From Anodontia alba (Eukaryota > Mollusca > Bivalvia > Lucinida > Lucinidae), in NCBI GenBank assembly GCA_964016985.1, contig OZ024826.1, positions 59,876,507 through 59,940,506 of the forward strand: a stretch of 64,000 bases of DNA, in the 5' to 3' direction. This document shows, one piece after another, positions 48,445 to 60,003 of the stretch (position 1 is the first letter of the stretch; every line of letters begins with the position of its first letter). A program made the translations under genes and the position numbers. The notes below the pieces were generated by a model. That model did not search any database. It saw only the letters and a program-made list of their open reading frames with translations, and had not been told where the DNA came from.

Positions 48445-50283
48445 TCAGCAGAGGTATTTTCCTTTGAAATTTTCAGTAAATTTTTCACTTCCCCAGCTAA
48501 CTCCTCCTACAGTTTACATTTGATCGCGCTTAAACTTGATTTATAGTAAGAACATGATGTGGAGCAGCGCAAAGTATTTCAAGGTTACAGTCCACAAAAT
48601 ATTGGCAGTTATGCCCCTTTGAAAATTTCTGTAATTTTTTTTGTTTCCGGCTTATTCCTACTACAGTTTACATTGGATCAAGCTGAAACTTGATTTATAG
48701 TTACACCATGAAGTGGAGCAGGGCATATTATTTTGAGGTTACAGTCCAGCATATATTAGCAGAGCTATGCCCCTTTGAAAATTCTGTAATCTTTTCGTTT
48801 CTGGCTAACTCCTATAGTTTACACCTGATCAAACTGAAACTTTGTAAATATTTACACTGAGCTTAAACTCGATTTATAATAAGAATATAATGTGGAGCAG
48901 CACATATTATTTTGAGGTTACCAAACATCAAATATTACCAGAGTTATGCCCCATTAAAAATTTCTATAAACTTTGCATTTCTGGCTAACTCCTTCTATAG
49001 TTTACATCCAGTCATGCTGAAAAGCGATTTATTGTTAGACCGTGGTGTGGAGCAGCGCATATTATTAGGAGGTTACATTACACCAAATATTAGCAGAGTT
49101 ATGCCCCTTTAAAATTCTGTTAATCTTTTGTTCCCGGCTAACTCCTCATATAGTTTACATCCAATCAAGCTGAAACTTGATTTGTAGTTTCACCATGATG
49201 TGGAGCAGCACATATTATTCCAAAATTACAGTCCAACAAATAGTAGCAGCATTATGTCCCTTTGAAATTTTTTGTAATTTTTTGGTTTCCAGCTGACTCC
49301 ACTTACAAATTTACACAGGGCTGGAGCACAGAATTGCACAGTAGTCCGCATATGTGCTACATCTTATTACTTGCCAAGGGCGTATGATGCCTCCGCTTGT
49401 AGAGCTCTTGTTTGTTTCTAGATACAATATATATATATATATATAATAGAATGGACATAATGACTCCTCAAATGGATGGAATAACAGACGGTAAACGGTA
49501 AAAGGCCAGAACTATGTACATTTAAGCACTCTAGATGATTATCCAGATTATCTTTTTAATTATAATTTCTACACAAAACATATGTTGTTCGTACTTATTT
49601 GAAAGTTATTGATAGGGTAGTTGTACTGAATACCCACAACTTACAATCCTTTCAGTCCATTAAGAAATAAGTAACATGTAAGAATTTCATACTTGAAAAA
49701 TAAAAAACAACAAAAAAAAAAAAAACAACAAAAAAACAAACAAAAAAAAAACAAACAAAAAAAAACAACAAAAAAACTGTGTTATCTGATTATAAATAAT
49801 GTTACTGTACACAGTACAGGGAAATTAAATAAAAATGTGGTTAAAAGGGGTTCAGAACCACAGTGATGTGGATCAAATATTCATGATACTGAAACTAGTT
49901 ACTCTGAATTGTGCAGAATGCACACATGGTGTAGCGAAAATGGCATTGCTTTAGTTACATATAAAGAAATATTGAACAAAATGAAAGTACAGATGATATG
50001 TAGTCTAGAGGCTTATAGAAATTAAGGAAACCGACACCATCAGCACTCTCAGTGCTTTGATTTATTGAGGGAGGTGTGCGATGTTTTCGGGCTTCAGAAT
50101 TGTTTTCTCATGTAATGCGAGCCTATCATTTTATTCGTCGAAGCATTGAAATAGAAAGATTAAGGAACAAAAAAACGTAATACACAATGAGACTATTTAT
50201 GAACTGTCATACAAACAACCTAGCGACCATTCAACCTAAATCTACATGAGAACGTTAGTGTTCAATGTAATGGTCCAATATAT

Positions 50284-50565
50284 TGTAATCGTCAGATTGG
50301 TCAGGAGCAGCTGACGATGGTACTGTAAATTTAGTCCTTGACTTGCACCACGGATAGCAAAAAGACAATGAAGGTATTGTCAAGCTCGTACCAGTTTAAT
50401 CAGTTAAAAACATACCACATGTGTGTATTAGGACGCGCCAGGCAAATAAACAGACACAGTACTAGCTGAGACTCCAACCCAAGTGTCCCCACCTCGACGG
50501 AATTCAGTAATATTGTGATCACTTCATAAATTAAAGTGTCCGGCTCGAGTAAGGATTTCTTGCCA

Positions 50566-50617
<52 letters not shown>

Positions 50618-51051
50618 GTTTAAGCTTTTTCACTTAAATAAACAAATAATAACAAAGCAATAAGCTTGTTGCAACTGTGCTGGAGACAGACATTATAGTT
50701 TTGTGGAATTTAGGATTTTAATTTGGAATTTCAAAACAAACGGTCGTGAGCAGATTGTGTACGTCGCCCTGATCGTCTGGAATTGTTCCAAGAATGCCCC
50801 TCCGCTCTCATATATATAGATTCTGGGCTTCACAACACAAGGATACAAAAATACGAAATTGACCAATGGAAACTAAACTGACGGAACGTCAGCCAGTGAC
50901 GTTTAAGAACGGATTCTGCTAATGCCTGCTCACGTCTCAGACATTGAAAACATACGCCGCAAATCGGTTACCGGGACTTGGATAGAATGACTTAAAACAG
51001 TTAATTACATGAAAATTCACTGACGAAACGACATGAACATTTTTAGAGACA
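50284..51051 (-). repeat. Left LTR (3' LTR or separate LTR copy)
   Basis: TGTAATCGTCAGATTGGTC at the left matches the start of the right LTR (TGTCATCGTCAGACTGGTC). Similarity continues to the window edge of the other copy. The right boundary at ACA 51051 is predicted from the adjacent purine tract, because the partner LTR is cut. It contains a 42 bp A run (50572-50613), a T run on the element strand. Confidence 0.75.
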
Positions 51052-51060
51052 GCCCCTTTA
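51052..51060 (-). promoter_or_regulatory. Candidate polypurine tract
   Basis: On the element strand TAAAGGGGC immediately precedes TGTCTCTAAA, as a plus-strand primer site precedes a 3' LTR. It is short, so tentative. Confidence 0.45.
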
Positions 51061-51537
51061 CAATAACTATCGACATAAAATACCTTATCAGACAAACGAA
51101 CTCAGCTGTTAGCTTTGTGCTAAAAGTAAATGTCGTCAACAAGAATGAAGTTAGCGGGGAAAATCAAAATTATCGAATGGAATAAAGGATGATGCGAGAC
51201 AAAAAAAAAACAAAAAAAAAAACAAACACTTTATACTCTAAAAGAATATGATATGAGAATTCCCACAGATGAGTACAATAAATAATGTCAGATATTAACT
51301 TTACACGAAGCGATTGAAAATTGATGTGATAAAAACTTTAACGGAAAAGTCACCCGGCTAAGACACAATAAAGTAGAGATAACATGTTGCAAAAATGACC
51401 ATAAATGAACTTGTGAGGAACGATCAAATTTATACAAAAGTAGGTTCCTCCAACATTCACGCACATTGTTCTGAAGGGGTTTTGTTTTGCAGTAAGTAGT
51501 TTTTATGATATAGGCTGATACTCATACCCACCCTATG

Positions 51538-52600
51538 GGGGCTACGGACTCTACTAGGTGAAGCATAATGCTTTCATTTTTAATCTTTTAAAAGTCCTCT
51601 CTTCTGCTAAATTTTGTCAGACAAGACTTCCAACCCATTTCTGTCCAAACAAAGAACAAGTCACCCATTTTTTTTCATCCTTACTATGATTTTCAGAGAC
51701 CCTGAAGGCTAAGGGGGTATTTGCCTGAAAAATGTCATTGTTTCTAAATTCAGTTACAAAAAATGTAGGAGGTTGATCAACATGTCTGTCCCATAATACG
51801 CGTGTTTGATGCATTTCTTCTGGCAACTGATATTTTTTCTGTTGTTTAGTTGTGTTAACTTTGGCCACTTTTCCTGTAAATTGAAATACTGAAATGGGCC
51901 TACGGACTATACATTTTCACATTATTGACAAAGTGATGGTTATGAAGTATACTCCAACTGAGTCAAATGACATTATTGTATCAGTGATTTGCTGAGACTT
52001 GACATGATTACATAAAACTTAATTCACACAGCAAAAATGTGATTTTGTAGATCTCCAAGTACTTTGGTATAGATTTAAAATCTCTGAAGAGTGTTATTTT
52101 ACTTTTTTGTTCCTTTCAAATCAATAGAATTGTAGTTTAACAAGATTTGTAAGTGAAGAATAATAAGATATTGTAAACTGAAACAAAATATCACGGCTGG
52201 ATTTCCTAAAACCATGGAAACATGTATGTGACAGCTCTGGGCCTACGGACTCTACAGTTACACTAATAGAGGTTAAAAGAGGTATCTATTTTGAGAAAAC
52301 TGTATTCAACTGATGTCAGCTGGTTTCCTATAGCCTTGTAAAGTTACAATAATGTACATATTAATGCACATGTTGCCCTTTTCTACAGGTTTAGAAGGAA
52401 TTCTAACAAATACAAAAAAGTAATTGTATGAAATCACCCTTTCTAAAACCTAGAAAATGTATTGTCAACTTATTCATGAAGAACATTGAATGAAAAATGT
52501 TTTGAAGTTGATAGGTTTTGAAGTTGACAAGACATATCCCTGATTATAACATCAAGTAGCATAACAAATACTTGGTCAGTCAGGGGCTACGGACTCTACA
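51538..52600 (+). repeat. 18 bp motif GGGGCTACGGACTCTACA, four copies ~344 bp apart
   Basis: Copies at 51538-51554, 51896-51913, 52239-52256 and 52583-52600, with at most two changes each. Offsets are 358, 343 and 344 bp. The DNA between them is AT-rich and shows no obvious unit-to-unit similarity. No gene signature is convincing between them; the 83-codon minus frame 51617-51868 has no recognised domain. Confidence 0.8.
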
Positions 52601-52924
52601 GATTGAATGGCTGATTTCTGATTCATGTCTACTGAAACTTTCTGCATCCTGCAGATGGAAACTTTGTTATTGTTAGAGATAATGGTTCAAAATTATTATG
52701 CAAATATTTTAAGCAAAAGTGTAACACAATTGCTGGCATAAAAAATGTCAAAAAGTAACTTAAAAAAATTTTGGACTGATATTAACGTGTCAATGATAAA
52801 CACATGTACATCAGTAAAGGTTTTGAGAGCTATATAGAGACTTAACTGAATAAGTAAACAAATGAGGCTGCATTCAGATGGTTATTCTATGAAGCTATAG
52901 TATTTGGACTCACTTAACATGACA

Positions 52925-54460
52925 GACAGTGGGATCAGCGGTGGTCGCACATGTGTGTGTCAGGGAATAACGGTGGTCGCAATGTACGTCTATGATCAAT
53001 GATGGCCGCACATGTATGTTGGGTGTCAATGATTCCCGCACGTTTGGAATCAACCTTAGCCTTACATGTAAATGATGGCTGCACGTGTACTGTGGATCAA
53101 ATGTCCATGCATGTATGTTGGGGATCAACGTTGGCCACACATGTATATCAGAGATCAACTATGGCCGCAATTGTATTTTTGGGATCAGCGGTGGCCATAC
53201 ATCCGTTTTGGTGATTAACGGTAGCTGCAAATGTATGTTGGGGATCAACAATGGCTGCACATATAAGTCAGAGATCAACGGTGACCACAAATGTGTGTCT
53301 AGGATCAAGGGTGGCTGTACATATATATGTTGGGGATCAACATTGGCTGCACATGTTTGCTGGAGATCAATGGTGGCTGCTCATATATGATAGGGATTAA
53401 CGGTTGCCGCACATGAATTTTGGGTATCAACGGTGGCAGCACATGTATGTTCGAGATAATCATGAAAGCACATGTGTTTTGGGATCAAATGTGGACACAC
53501 ATCTATGTTGGAAGATCAATGGTGGCAGAAAATGCGCATCGAGTATTGACAGTAGACACAAATTTATGTTTGAGATCAAAGGTGGCCACACATGTACATG
53601 TATGTATAGGTCATCAACAGCAAAAGTACATGGGGAATCAATGGTGGTTGTAAATGTATATTGGGAATCAATGGCGGCCATGCATATATGTCGGGGATCA
53701 TTGATGGCCACGCATGTATGTCGGGAATCAATGGTGGTCACGCATTTATACTGGGGATCAGTGGTGGCAGGGCATAGATGTCAGGTATCAACAAAGTCTG
53801 CACATGTATCTTGGGGATCGACGGTGGCTGCAAATGGATGTCCGGGATGAACTGTGACTGCAAATTATTATATATGGGATCAACAGTGACTGCACATGTA
53901 TATCAGGGAACATGAATGCCAGGGTTCAATGGTGGTTGCGCATATATGTCGGGGATCAGTGGTGACCACACATATACATATCGGGGATCAATGGTGGCTG
54001 CACATGTATGTTGGAGATCAACGTTGACCAGGCATATATATAGATGATGAACCCTGGTCGTATATATATGTTGGAGATCAAAGGTGGCCGCACATGTATA
54101 TCGGGATTAAGGGTGAGTGCACAGATATGCTGGGTATCAATGGTGACTGACCACACATGTATGCTGGGATCAACGGTGGTCCCACATATAGGCTAGGGAT
54201 CAACGTTGGTCCTTCATGTATGTCGAGGATCAAGGGTGGCCGTACATATCTAAGGTAGCTGCACATGAATGTTGGGGATCAACGGTAGATACATGTATGT
54301 CGGAGATCAACGGTGGCTGCACATAATTGTGAGGATCAACAGTGGCTGTGCATGTATGTAGGCAATCAACTGTGGCTGCGTATGTATGCCTGGGGATCAA
54401 CGATTGCCACAAATGTATGTTGGGATCAACGGTGACGGCACATGTGTCTAGTTCTATGGT
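52925..54460. repeat. 30 bp minisatellite, about 50 units
   Basis: Units of 'ggggatcaacggtggc' + 'tgcacatgtatgtt' with a strict 30 bp period (10 codons). The minus strand reads in places as a decapeptide of type QHTCAATVDP and the plus strand as CMLGINGGCT-like, but stops and unit-length changes interrupt all frames. It lies between a plus-oriented (52583) and a minus-oriented (54560) copy of the 18 bp motif. Confidence 0.88.
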
Positions 54461-54542
54461 GGTTGCAAACAATAATTACATTTTAAGCACTCTAACCTGA
54501 AAACAAGCGTTTCAGTATAGGCATTTCATTGAAAATAACATT

Positions 54543-55088
54543 TGTAGAGTCCGTAGCCCCTAGCTACCTCATTAGAATTAAAACAAAAAAAAAATCATTT
54601 ATTCTGAAAGACTTCAATTTTTATTTAAATTAAAAAAACTGTTTTGTACATTAAATTATCTCTCCAAAACTATCAAAATGGCCTAAACCAACATATTCAA
54701 TTGTCTACAAATTTCACTTTTACTATGTAACATGGTCTTATTTGTGTCATTATCATCCTGGACACTATTTATAAGAATCATTATTTTCCAAAATGATATT
54801 TCTTTAAATACCCTTTGCTTAGAGGTAATGTGAAAAGGAAAATTTAACAAAGGTTCTATGGAATAAAATCATTTTATGCATTATAGAAAAATAGGGGCTA
54901 CAGACTCTACAGGGCTACGGACAGCATTTTGACAGCCGTAACTAAGCCGTATATTAAGCAAGTCTGAACCCATTTGGCATGTCAGCTAGGTCTGTTGCCC
55001 TAAAATAGAAAATGAAAGTTGTATTAAAATTAAAGCTTATATGATGACGATGTGATTCACCGAAAAACAGGGGGCTACGGACTCTACA
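54543..55088. repeat. 18 bp motif, three further copies, one inverted
   Basis: An inverted copy TGTAGAGTCCGTAGCCCC at 54543-54560. Direct copies at 54894-54911 (one change, followed at once by a partial GGGCTACGGA) and 55071-55088. Confidence 0.8.
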
Positions 55089-55089
55089 A

Positions 55090-56199
55090 AAAGGACTTTT
55101 TCCAGGTGCGCGACATAAAATATATGTACTGTTTACAAGTATGACATGCCTTTTCTTTTAAGATTTTGTGTCTAAATTTATTTGCAGAATAACAGAAACA
55201 CCCGTGAATGACATCATACTAGGCTTAAAATGCTTGTTGTTGCAGGAACCCCCAAAAATGAAAAAAGTATAACGAAGGACAGCATTTACTTTATCTGGCA
55301 TATCTCAAGTGATATTTCACCAATTCGTAATCCGTAAACTGTAGAATTTGGGGGAGGTATATCTCCATCTTACAAAAGGCTGTTTTCTCATCTGGCGGTA
55401 CATATTAAAAATGCCAACTTTGAAATATAAAGGAAAAAAATCTTGCAACAGCATAACGCGCAAAAAATGCCATTTTTTCGGCATGTCTAGCCATTTTTCT
55501 CCAAATCAGATGATTGCAGATACCCAAAACTATATATGTACATAAAGGTTATTCAATTGCGGATTCAGTGGTTTTAAACTTATACAAATCTGGTTTGATT
55601 ACAGTTTGTTATATGCAATATAACATAGCTCAACCACAAAATCCCTACTTTATTGTGTCTTAGCCGACCGGTTTCCGCGGATATACAAAAAATGAGAAAA
55701 TAACAAATATTGAGCAATATGAGCAAGTAAATACTTCATCCCTTAGAAATATATATACATTACCTCCTTCAGTAATGATACATACTTGACGCATCCTACA
55801 TAAATAATAATCCGACACCTTATAAAACACAGTCGGTTGGGAAAAACACACACAAGAAAAAAAAAAAAAAAAAAAAAAAAAACTAGCTCACATTACACTT
55901 CCCCCACCCTTGTCAAAACTTAATCCTCCTGGGTTTTTATGAATAAATTTTCATTTGAATTTTACATTTGTTAATTAATAAGTTTCTTCTCTTTCTCTTT
56001 CAGGTTCGGTCAAGTTAAGAGCATCATTGACCGGAACTTAAATGATTCATAAGTTCTGGGCTGTCCCACAGTTAAGGCAGATTTCTTCACTGTGAGGGCA
56101 TGTCAGAATATCGAATCAAGTTTCGGTTGCCGATACTCTTGGAAATAAATAAGAATAAAATATGAGAATTCAACACTGTCTTGTCTTTCTTTTAACTGT
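55090..56199. other. Unassigned sequence
   Basis: A-run at 55855-55881. Near 56050-56110 the minus strand reads CPHSEEICLNCGTAQ, a cysteine-rich trace that may belong to the downstream end of the pseudogene at 56200-57134. Confidence 0.4.
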
Positions 56200-57134
56200 C
56201 CAAATTCAACCTTACGGGAACTTTGAGAGCATCGATGGTGTGAATGATGTCGTCAGTTTTTCCTGTGAAATGGCTTTGCCGATAAAATCGGACAAAAACT
56301 GAGTCCTCCATTGTGATTTCTAAAGCCAAGGCTATCTGGTGAAGCTCCTGGTAAGTATAGAATCTGCTCTTGTGCTGTCGGGTTCCTCTTCACTCCTTCT
56401 TGCCTTGGCAGATCTCGGCAGCAAAAGGAAATTGTACTTATCCAGGAGGGTTCCTCGTGTCATTGTCGGGAAAACGCCAGTCCTTTTGAATTCAATGGAC
56501 ATAGCAACAAATTCTGCTGCCAGTAACCTCTGGTCAGCAGTATATCTTGTCCATCCCGTAGGTGGCTAGGTAATGATACCGCTTCCGAAATCCAACTCCA
56601 GCAAGCCACCCTTATTTCAATCCCTTTTTGCAGGAGCGAACACTGGCATTTGTCAAAATCGAAGTAATTCCTCAGCTTGGCTCTGGATTGAGGTCATCGG
56701 CACCGTGATGAATACCTTAGAGATGGATAGGCCTGGCTGCTCCACGGCAGGAGGGCAAGCTCCGGCACTGTCCGCACAGTCCTATTATCAGTAGCTAAAG
56801 AAGGTGGACAGGTGTCTGTCCCACCAACTGGTGATTCCGCTAAGTAATCTTCGGTTGATTCCCCAATAGGTTTGGCAGCTGGCTCTAAATCTGGTGCTGT
56901 AACCTCTGTATCAGCATCAGAGGTGCTGGCGAAGCTGTCGGAAAGAGCCAGGGGCAAGTCCTTTGACTTCTTTATGGGCTCGGTGACAGAAACATCTGGA
57001 TCCTCGCCGATGTCCTCCTCCGACAGGGATCTCTTGGATGGAGAGGTTACTGCTGGCTGCTGGCTGCTTTTGGCCAACAACCAGGCCCTCCTCCATACAT
57101 CGGATACTTCCGTAGGGTTACACATTATGGACAT
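56200..57134 (-). pseudogene. Unrecognised gene fragment, copy L
   Basis: Not recognised. A 146-codon minus frame (56694-57134) is acidic and Ser/Thr/Pro-rich with KRSLSEEDIGEDPDVS and EPIKKSKDLPL, looking like a disordered regulatory region with a basic patch. Beyond a frameshift, coding-like stretches continue: TRYTADQRLLAAEFVAMSIE and TMTRGTLLDKYNFLLL near 56340-56570, then HFTGKTDDIIHTIDALKVP near 56215-56290. Its 56651-56921 part is duplicated at 57690-57957. It lies on the same strand as, and downstream of, the integrase, where some LTR elements carry an extra ORF. A captured or host gene is equally possible. Confidence 0.5.
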
Positions 57135-57142
57135 GTCAGAAA

Positions 57143-57685
57143 GTGTGTGAAGCTCTCACCTTTCTTCTTGACAATATTTACAAAGGATTTAGTACTAAGT
57201 TATTTAGACAAATTGTGGGTATTCCGATGAGTACGAATTGCGCACCCCTTGTGGCTGTTTTATTCTTGTTTTGTTATGAAAGAGACTTCATGATGTCTCT
57301 TTCCGTTGAAAACCAATCTGAAATCATTGAAGCTTTTAGCTCGACTTCAAGATTTTTGGATGATTTATTGAATATTGACAATACCTACTTTGATAGTTTA
57401 ATCAGTCAAATTTACCCTCCCCCACCCCCAAACTCCAGTTAAATAAAGTTAATCCATCTGATACCGAGGCCGCGTTTTTTGGATTTACATCTATTGTAGA
57501 TGGGTATGTTTCCTGCAAAATTTATGATAAACGCGATCATTTTGATTTTGAGGTTGTAAAGTTTTCTTTCTTGGACGTTGAAGTTCCTCGTGCGGCATCC
57601 TACAGAGTTTATATTTCACAATTAATTCGATTTTCCAGAGTGTCTAGTCATGTAACTGACTTCAACACCCGTTACAAATTGCTAA
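57143..57685 (+). pseudogene. Penelope-like element reverse transcriptase fragment
   Basis: The plus-strand translation matches the C-terminal RT region of Penelope-like elements. It has FLLDNIYKGFSTKLFRQIVG, IPMSTNCAPLVAVLFLFCYE, the catalytic RFLDDLLNID, then after a frameshift near 57420 KIYDKRDHFDFEVVKF and VYISQLIRFSR. It starts and stops inside the domain; no GIY-YIG endonuclease is present. It is oriented opposite to the surrounding retroelement and sits exactly between two copies of a duplicated ~270 bp segment. Confidence 0.85.
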
Positions 57686-57689
57686 CTGC

Positions 57690-57957
57690 TAAATGTGTCA
57701 GAATCGGAGAAATTCCTCAGCTTGGCTCAGGGTTAAGATCGTCGGCATGAATTCCTTAGAGATGGATAGGCCTGGCTGCTCCACGGGAGGAGGGCAAGCC
57801 CCGGCACTATCCAAAAACACAGTCTTATTATCAGGAGCTAAAGAAGGTGGACAGGTGTCTGTCCCACCAACTGGTGATTCCTCTAAGTCATCTTCGGTTG
57901 ATTCCCCAATAGGTTCGGCAACTGGCTCTGAATCTGGTCTGTAACCTCTGTATCAGT
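57690..57957 (-). repeat. Direct duplicate of 56651-56921
   Basis: TCGGAGAAATTCCTCAGCTT through GGTCTGTAACCTCTGTATCA matches the left segment with a handful of small differences. The Penelope fragment ends where this copy begins. Confidence 0.88.
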
Positions 57958-58348
57958 AGAAAACGGCTTTGCGGGCTTCAAAACTGTCATCTTCATCATA
58001 CCATCCAACAGTCCCTACTATCTGACGATAGTCAGTTGGGTGGGTGGCCAGTAGAATCCAGTGGCGACTGAAGAAACCAGGAGGCAGTGCTCAAGGGTAG
58101 TTGGATGAGTCGACCTCACATGATTCTTCAAGTCGCTGACTCTGGTAAACATCCTCTGTTTTGCCAAGCATCAGTGGCAGATTATGGCAGATTATGGCTA
58201 GTCTTGTGTGGGTCTTGCCTGAGAGGTGCCTGTTTAACTCGGTCTTTCTGTCAAATGAGATGGAACAGAGCCAACATCTGTGGACACTGAAAGTATACAT
58301 TCGTAAAATTCCTCGCAATTCCCCCGGTATGATTACTCTTAACATCAT
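57692..58348 (-). pseudogene. Unrecognised zinc-finger gene fragment, copy R
   Basis: The minus strand begins with a frame containing CWLCSISFDRKTELNRHLSG followed by KTH. Its ligand spacing C-x2-C-x12-H-x5-H is that of U1/matrin-type fingers. Then come coding-like ILLATHPTDYRQIVGTVGW, YDEDDSFEARKAV and, inside the duplicated segment, EPIGESTEDDLEESPVGG. Stops and frameshifts interrupt it. Together with copy L it suggests one longer protein: finger first, acidic linker next, then the AEFVAMSIEF part. Family unknown to me. Confidence 0.5.
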
Positions 58349-58689
58349 AGAGAGGCAAGCTTATTAGACCAACAGGTAACATTCCCACACGAGAATACAA
58401 CGTCAACTCCCAGAGGCACTATCGCCACAGTAGATCAAGCCGCAACATTGATTCCAGTCCACAGGGTGATCAGGCCTAAACTGGAATTCAGTTAACACGG
58501 TAGCGATACCATTTCATACTGCATTCGAATGCTTGTTAAATAACATGACCTTCACATTCACCAGACCCAGTAGCCGCTGTCCAAGACGCCCTTGCCCCTA
58601 GCAGGTAAAGAGCTAAAGCGTTTCCATTCTCCAAATGTCCAATAAGCAGTCCTTCCAATATCAACCTTGGCAGTGTAACTTAAAAGAAA
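58349..58689. other. Region between zinc-finger pseudogene and integrase
   Basis: No motif recognised. It probably contains the degenerate 3' end of the pol ORF. Confidence 0.4.
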
Positions 58690-59930
58690 CTAAAATAACA
58701 GTTCCGGATTCTTTTCAGTAAGAACAATAAAATCACTTATTGACTGCTCTTTCCTGCGTTCGCGGGCAATCCAAGTGGGAATATTCTGGCTGTTATAGGG
58801 CCTGATTCTAACAATGTGTTTGGCTCCCTGCTTTACCGGACGTATAAGATCATCCACCACTCTGGTAATGAGAAAATGTCCCTTCCAATGATTCCGAAGC
58901 TTGGAACACACACCGATTTCCCTACTCGGGTCATGTAACCAGACAAGCAAACCTTGAGCGAAGAATTTTCGTTTAGCTTTCGTGTCGTAATGTTTCTTTT
59001 GATATGTGGCCGCTTTATCCAGATGAATTCTTCCGAGAGTGTGAGTTGCCGCTAAGTGTTGAGTTTGAATATAAGTGTCCACGTCCAGTTCATCCTTTGC
59101 CTCTAAAGGTGGTCTGCCGATTATGGCCTGGAGAGGCAAGATAATTTCTCTGCCAAGACCATCTTGTTTGGGGAGACCTTTGTTGAAGCATGAAACGATG
59201 ATGGATATGCCATTACTACTTGAGGTAATAGATGTCCCTATTGTTCTGGTGATCATTACAGTACATAGTGAGCATGGAAACCAGAGTAAGGTTAAACCGT
59301 TGAACTGTTCCATTAGCTTAAGGCCTCATACGGGTTGTCCGTGTTTTATCTATGCCCAAAAACACACACATGTCTTGGAAAAGTGTGCTGTCAAAACATC
59401 TCCCCTGGTCACTATGTAGCTGTAGGGAAACTCCAAATCTACACAAGAAGTGATTCACAAAAGCTTCGGCTACAGTTTTGGCTTCCTAAATTCGGTACGG
59501 GAACACACTCTAACCACTTGGTAAAACAGTCAGCCATTACCAGAATGTACCGGTTTCCTGCCTTTGAAACTGGAAGTGGTCCAAGAATATCAACTGAAAC
59601 TCTTTCTGTTGGTTTACCGACCAGATATTGACCTAGTGGAGCACAATACTTTCGCTTTGATAGCTTCCGCGCAGTAGAGCTGTCACATGACTTAATAAAC
59701 TGACTGATGTCATCCCACATAGCCGGCCAATAAAATGCCTGTCTCACTTTTCAAGGATTTTATCCACTCCCTGTTGTCCCGCCGATGGAATGTTGTGAGA
59801 CAATTCTAGAACGTGAAGTTTCCTTGAGTCTGGAACTAACAGCAGGTGAATATGCTCTTGCCGCTAATTGTCGGTCCATTTCCGGTACAATATACCAGCG
59901 TGCATTTCAAGGCGATCCTATTATCTCCAG
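58690..59930 (-). pseudogene. Gypsy-type integrase, inactivated
   Basis: N-terminal zinc-binding region near 59700-59830: only one His and one Cys of the HHCC set are clear, the partners reading Gln (SAGQQG) and Ser (KSCDSS). The catalytic core has ERVSVDILGPLPVSKAGNRY with the first Asp and LQLHSDQG with the second Asp. At the third position the residue is Gln instead of Glu (GTVQRFN near 59310), with a stop codon a few codons before it. The C-terminal part (58690-59120) keeps KKHYDTKAKRKFFAQG, WLHDPSREIGVCSKL and WKGHFLITRVVDDL. Several frameshifts. Not functional as it stands. Confidence 0.88.
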
Positions 59931-60003
59931 AGTGTCTTTAGAGAAGTAGGCCCGCTGGATATTTGATTCTATTCAGGGCAAGCCTTAACGTCTCTCTTAG
60001 AAA

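Larger units (their letters stand above)
44598..50063. repeat. Large dispersed duplication, copy B (~5.5 kb)
   Basis: Same order as copy A at 26293-31102: (GT)n, ~115 bp array (45185-46306), AT-rich middle, ~150 bp array (47335-49415), short (AT)n (49428-49445), and 'agcactctcagtgctttgat' at the end. It is longer because two SINE pieces (47909-48444) are inserted where copy A has ~170 bp of ordinary array. Confidence 0.88.

Noticed and set aside
51617..51868. 83-codon minus frame with a possible splice acceptor upstream
   Set aside because: Composition looks somewhat coding-like but no domain or second exon is recognisable, so not called as a gene.
55660..55851. 63-codon minus frame
   Set aside because: No recognisable motif; length is expected by chance.
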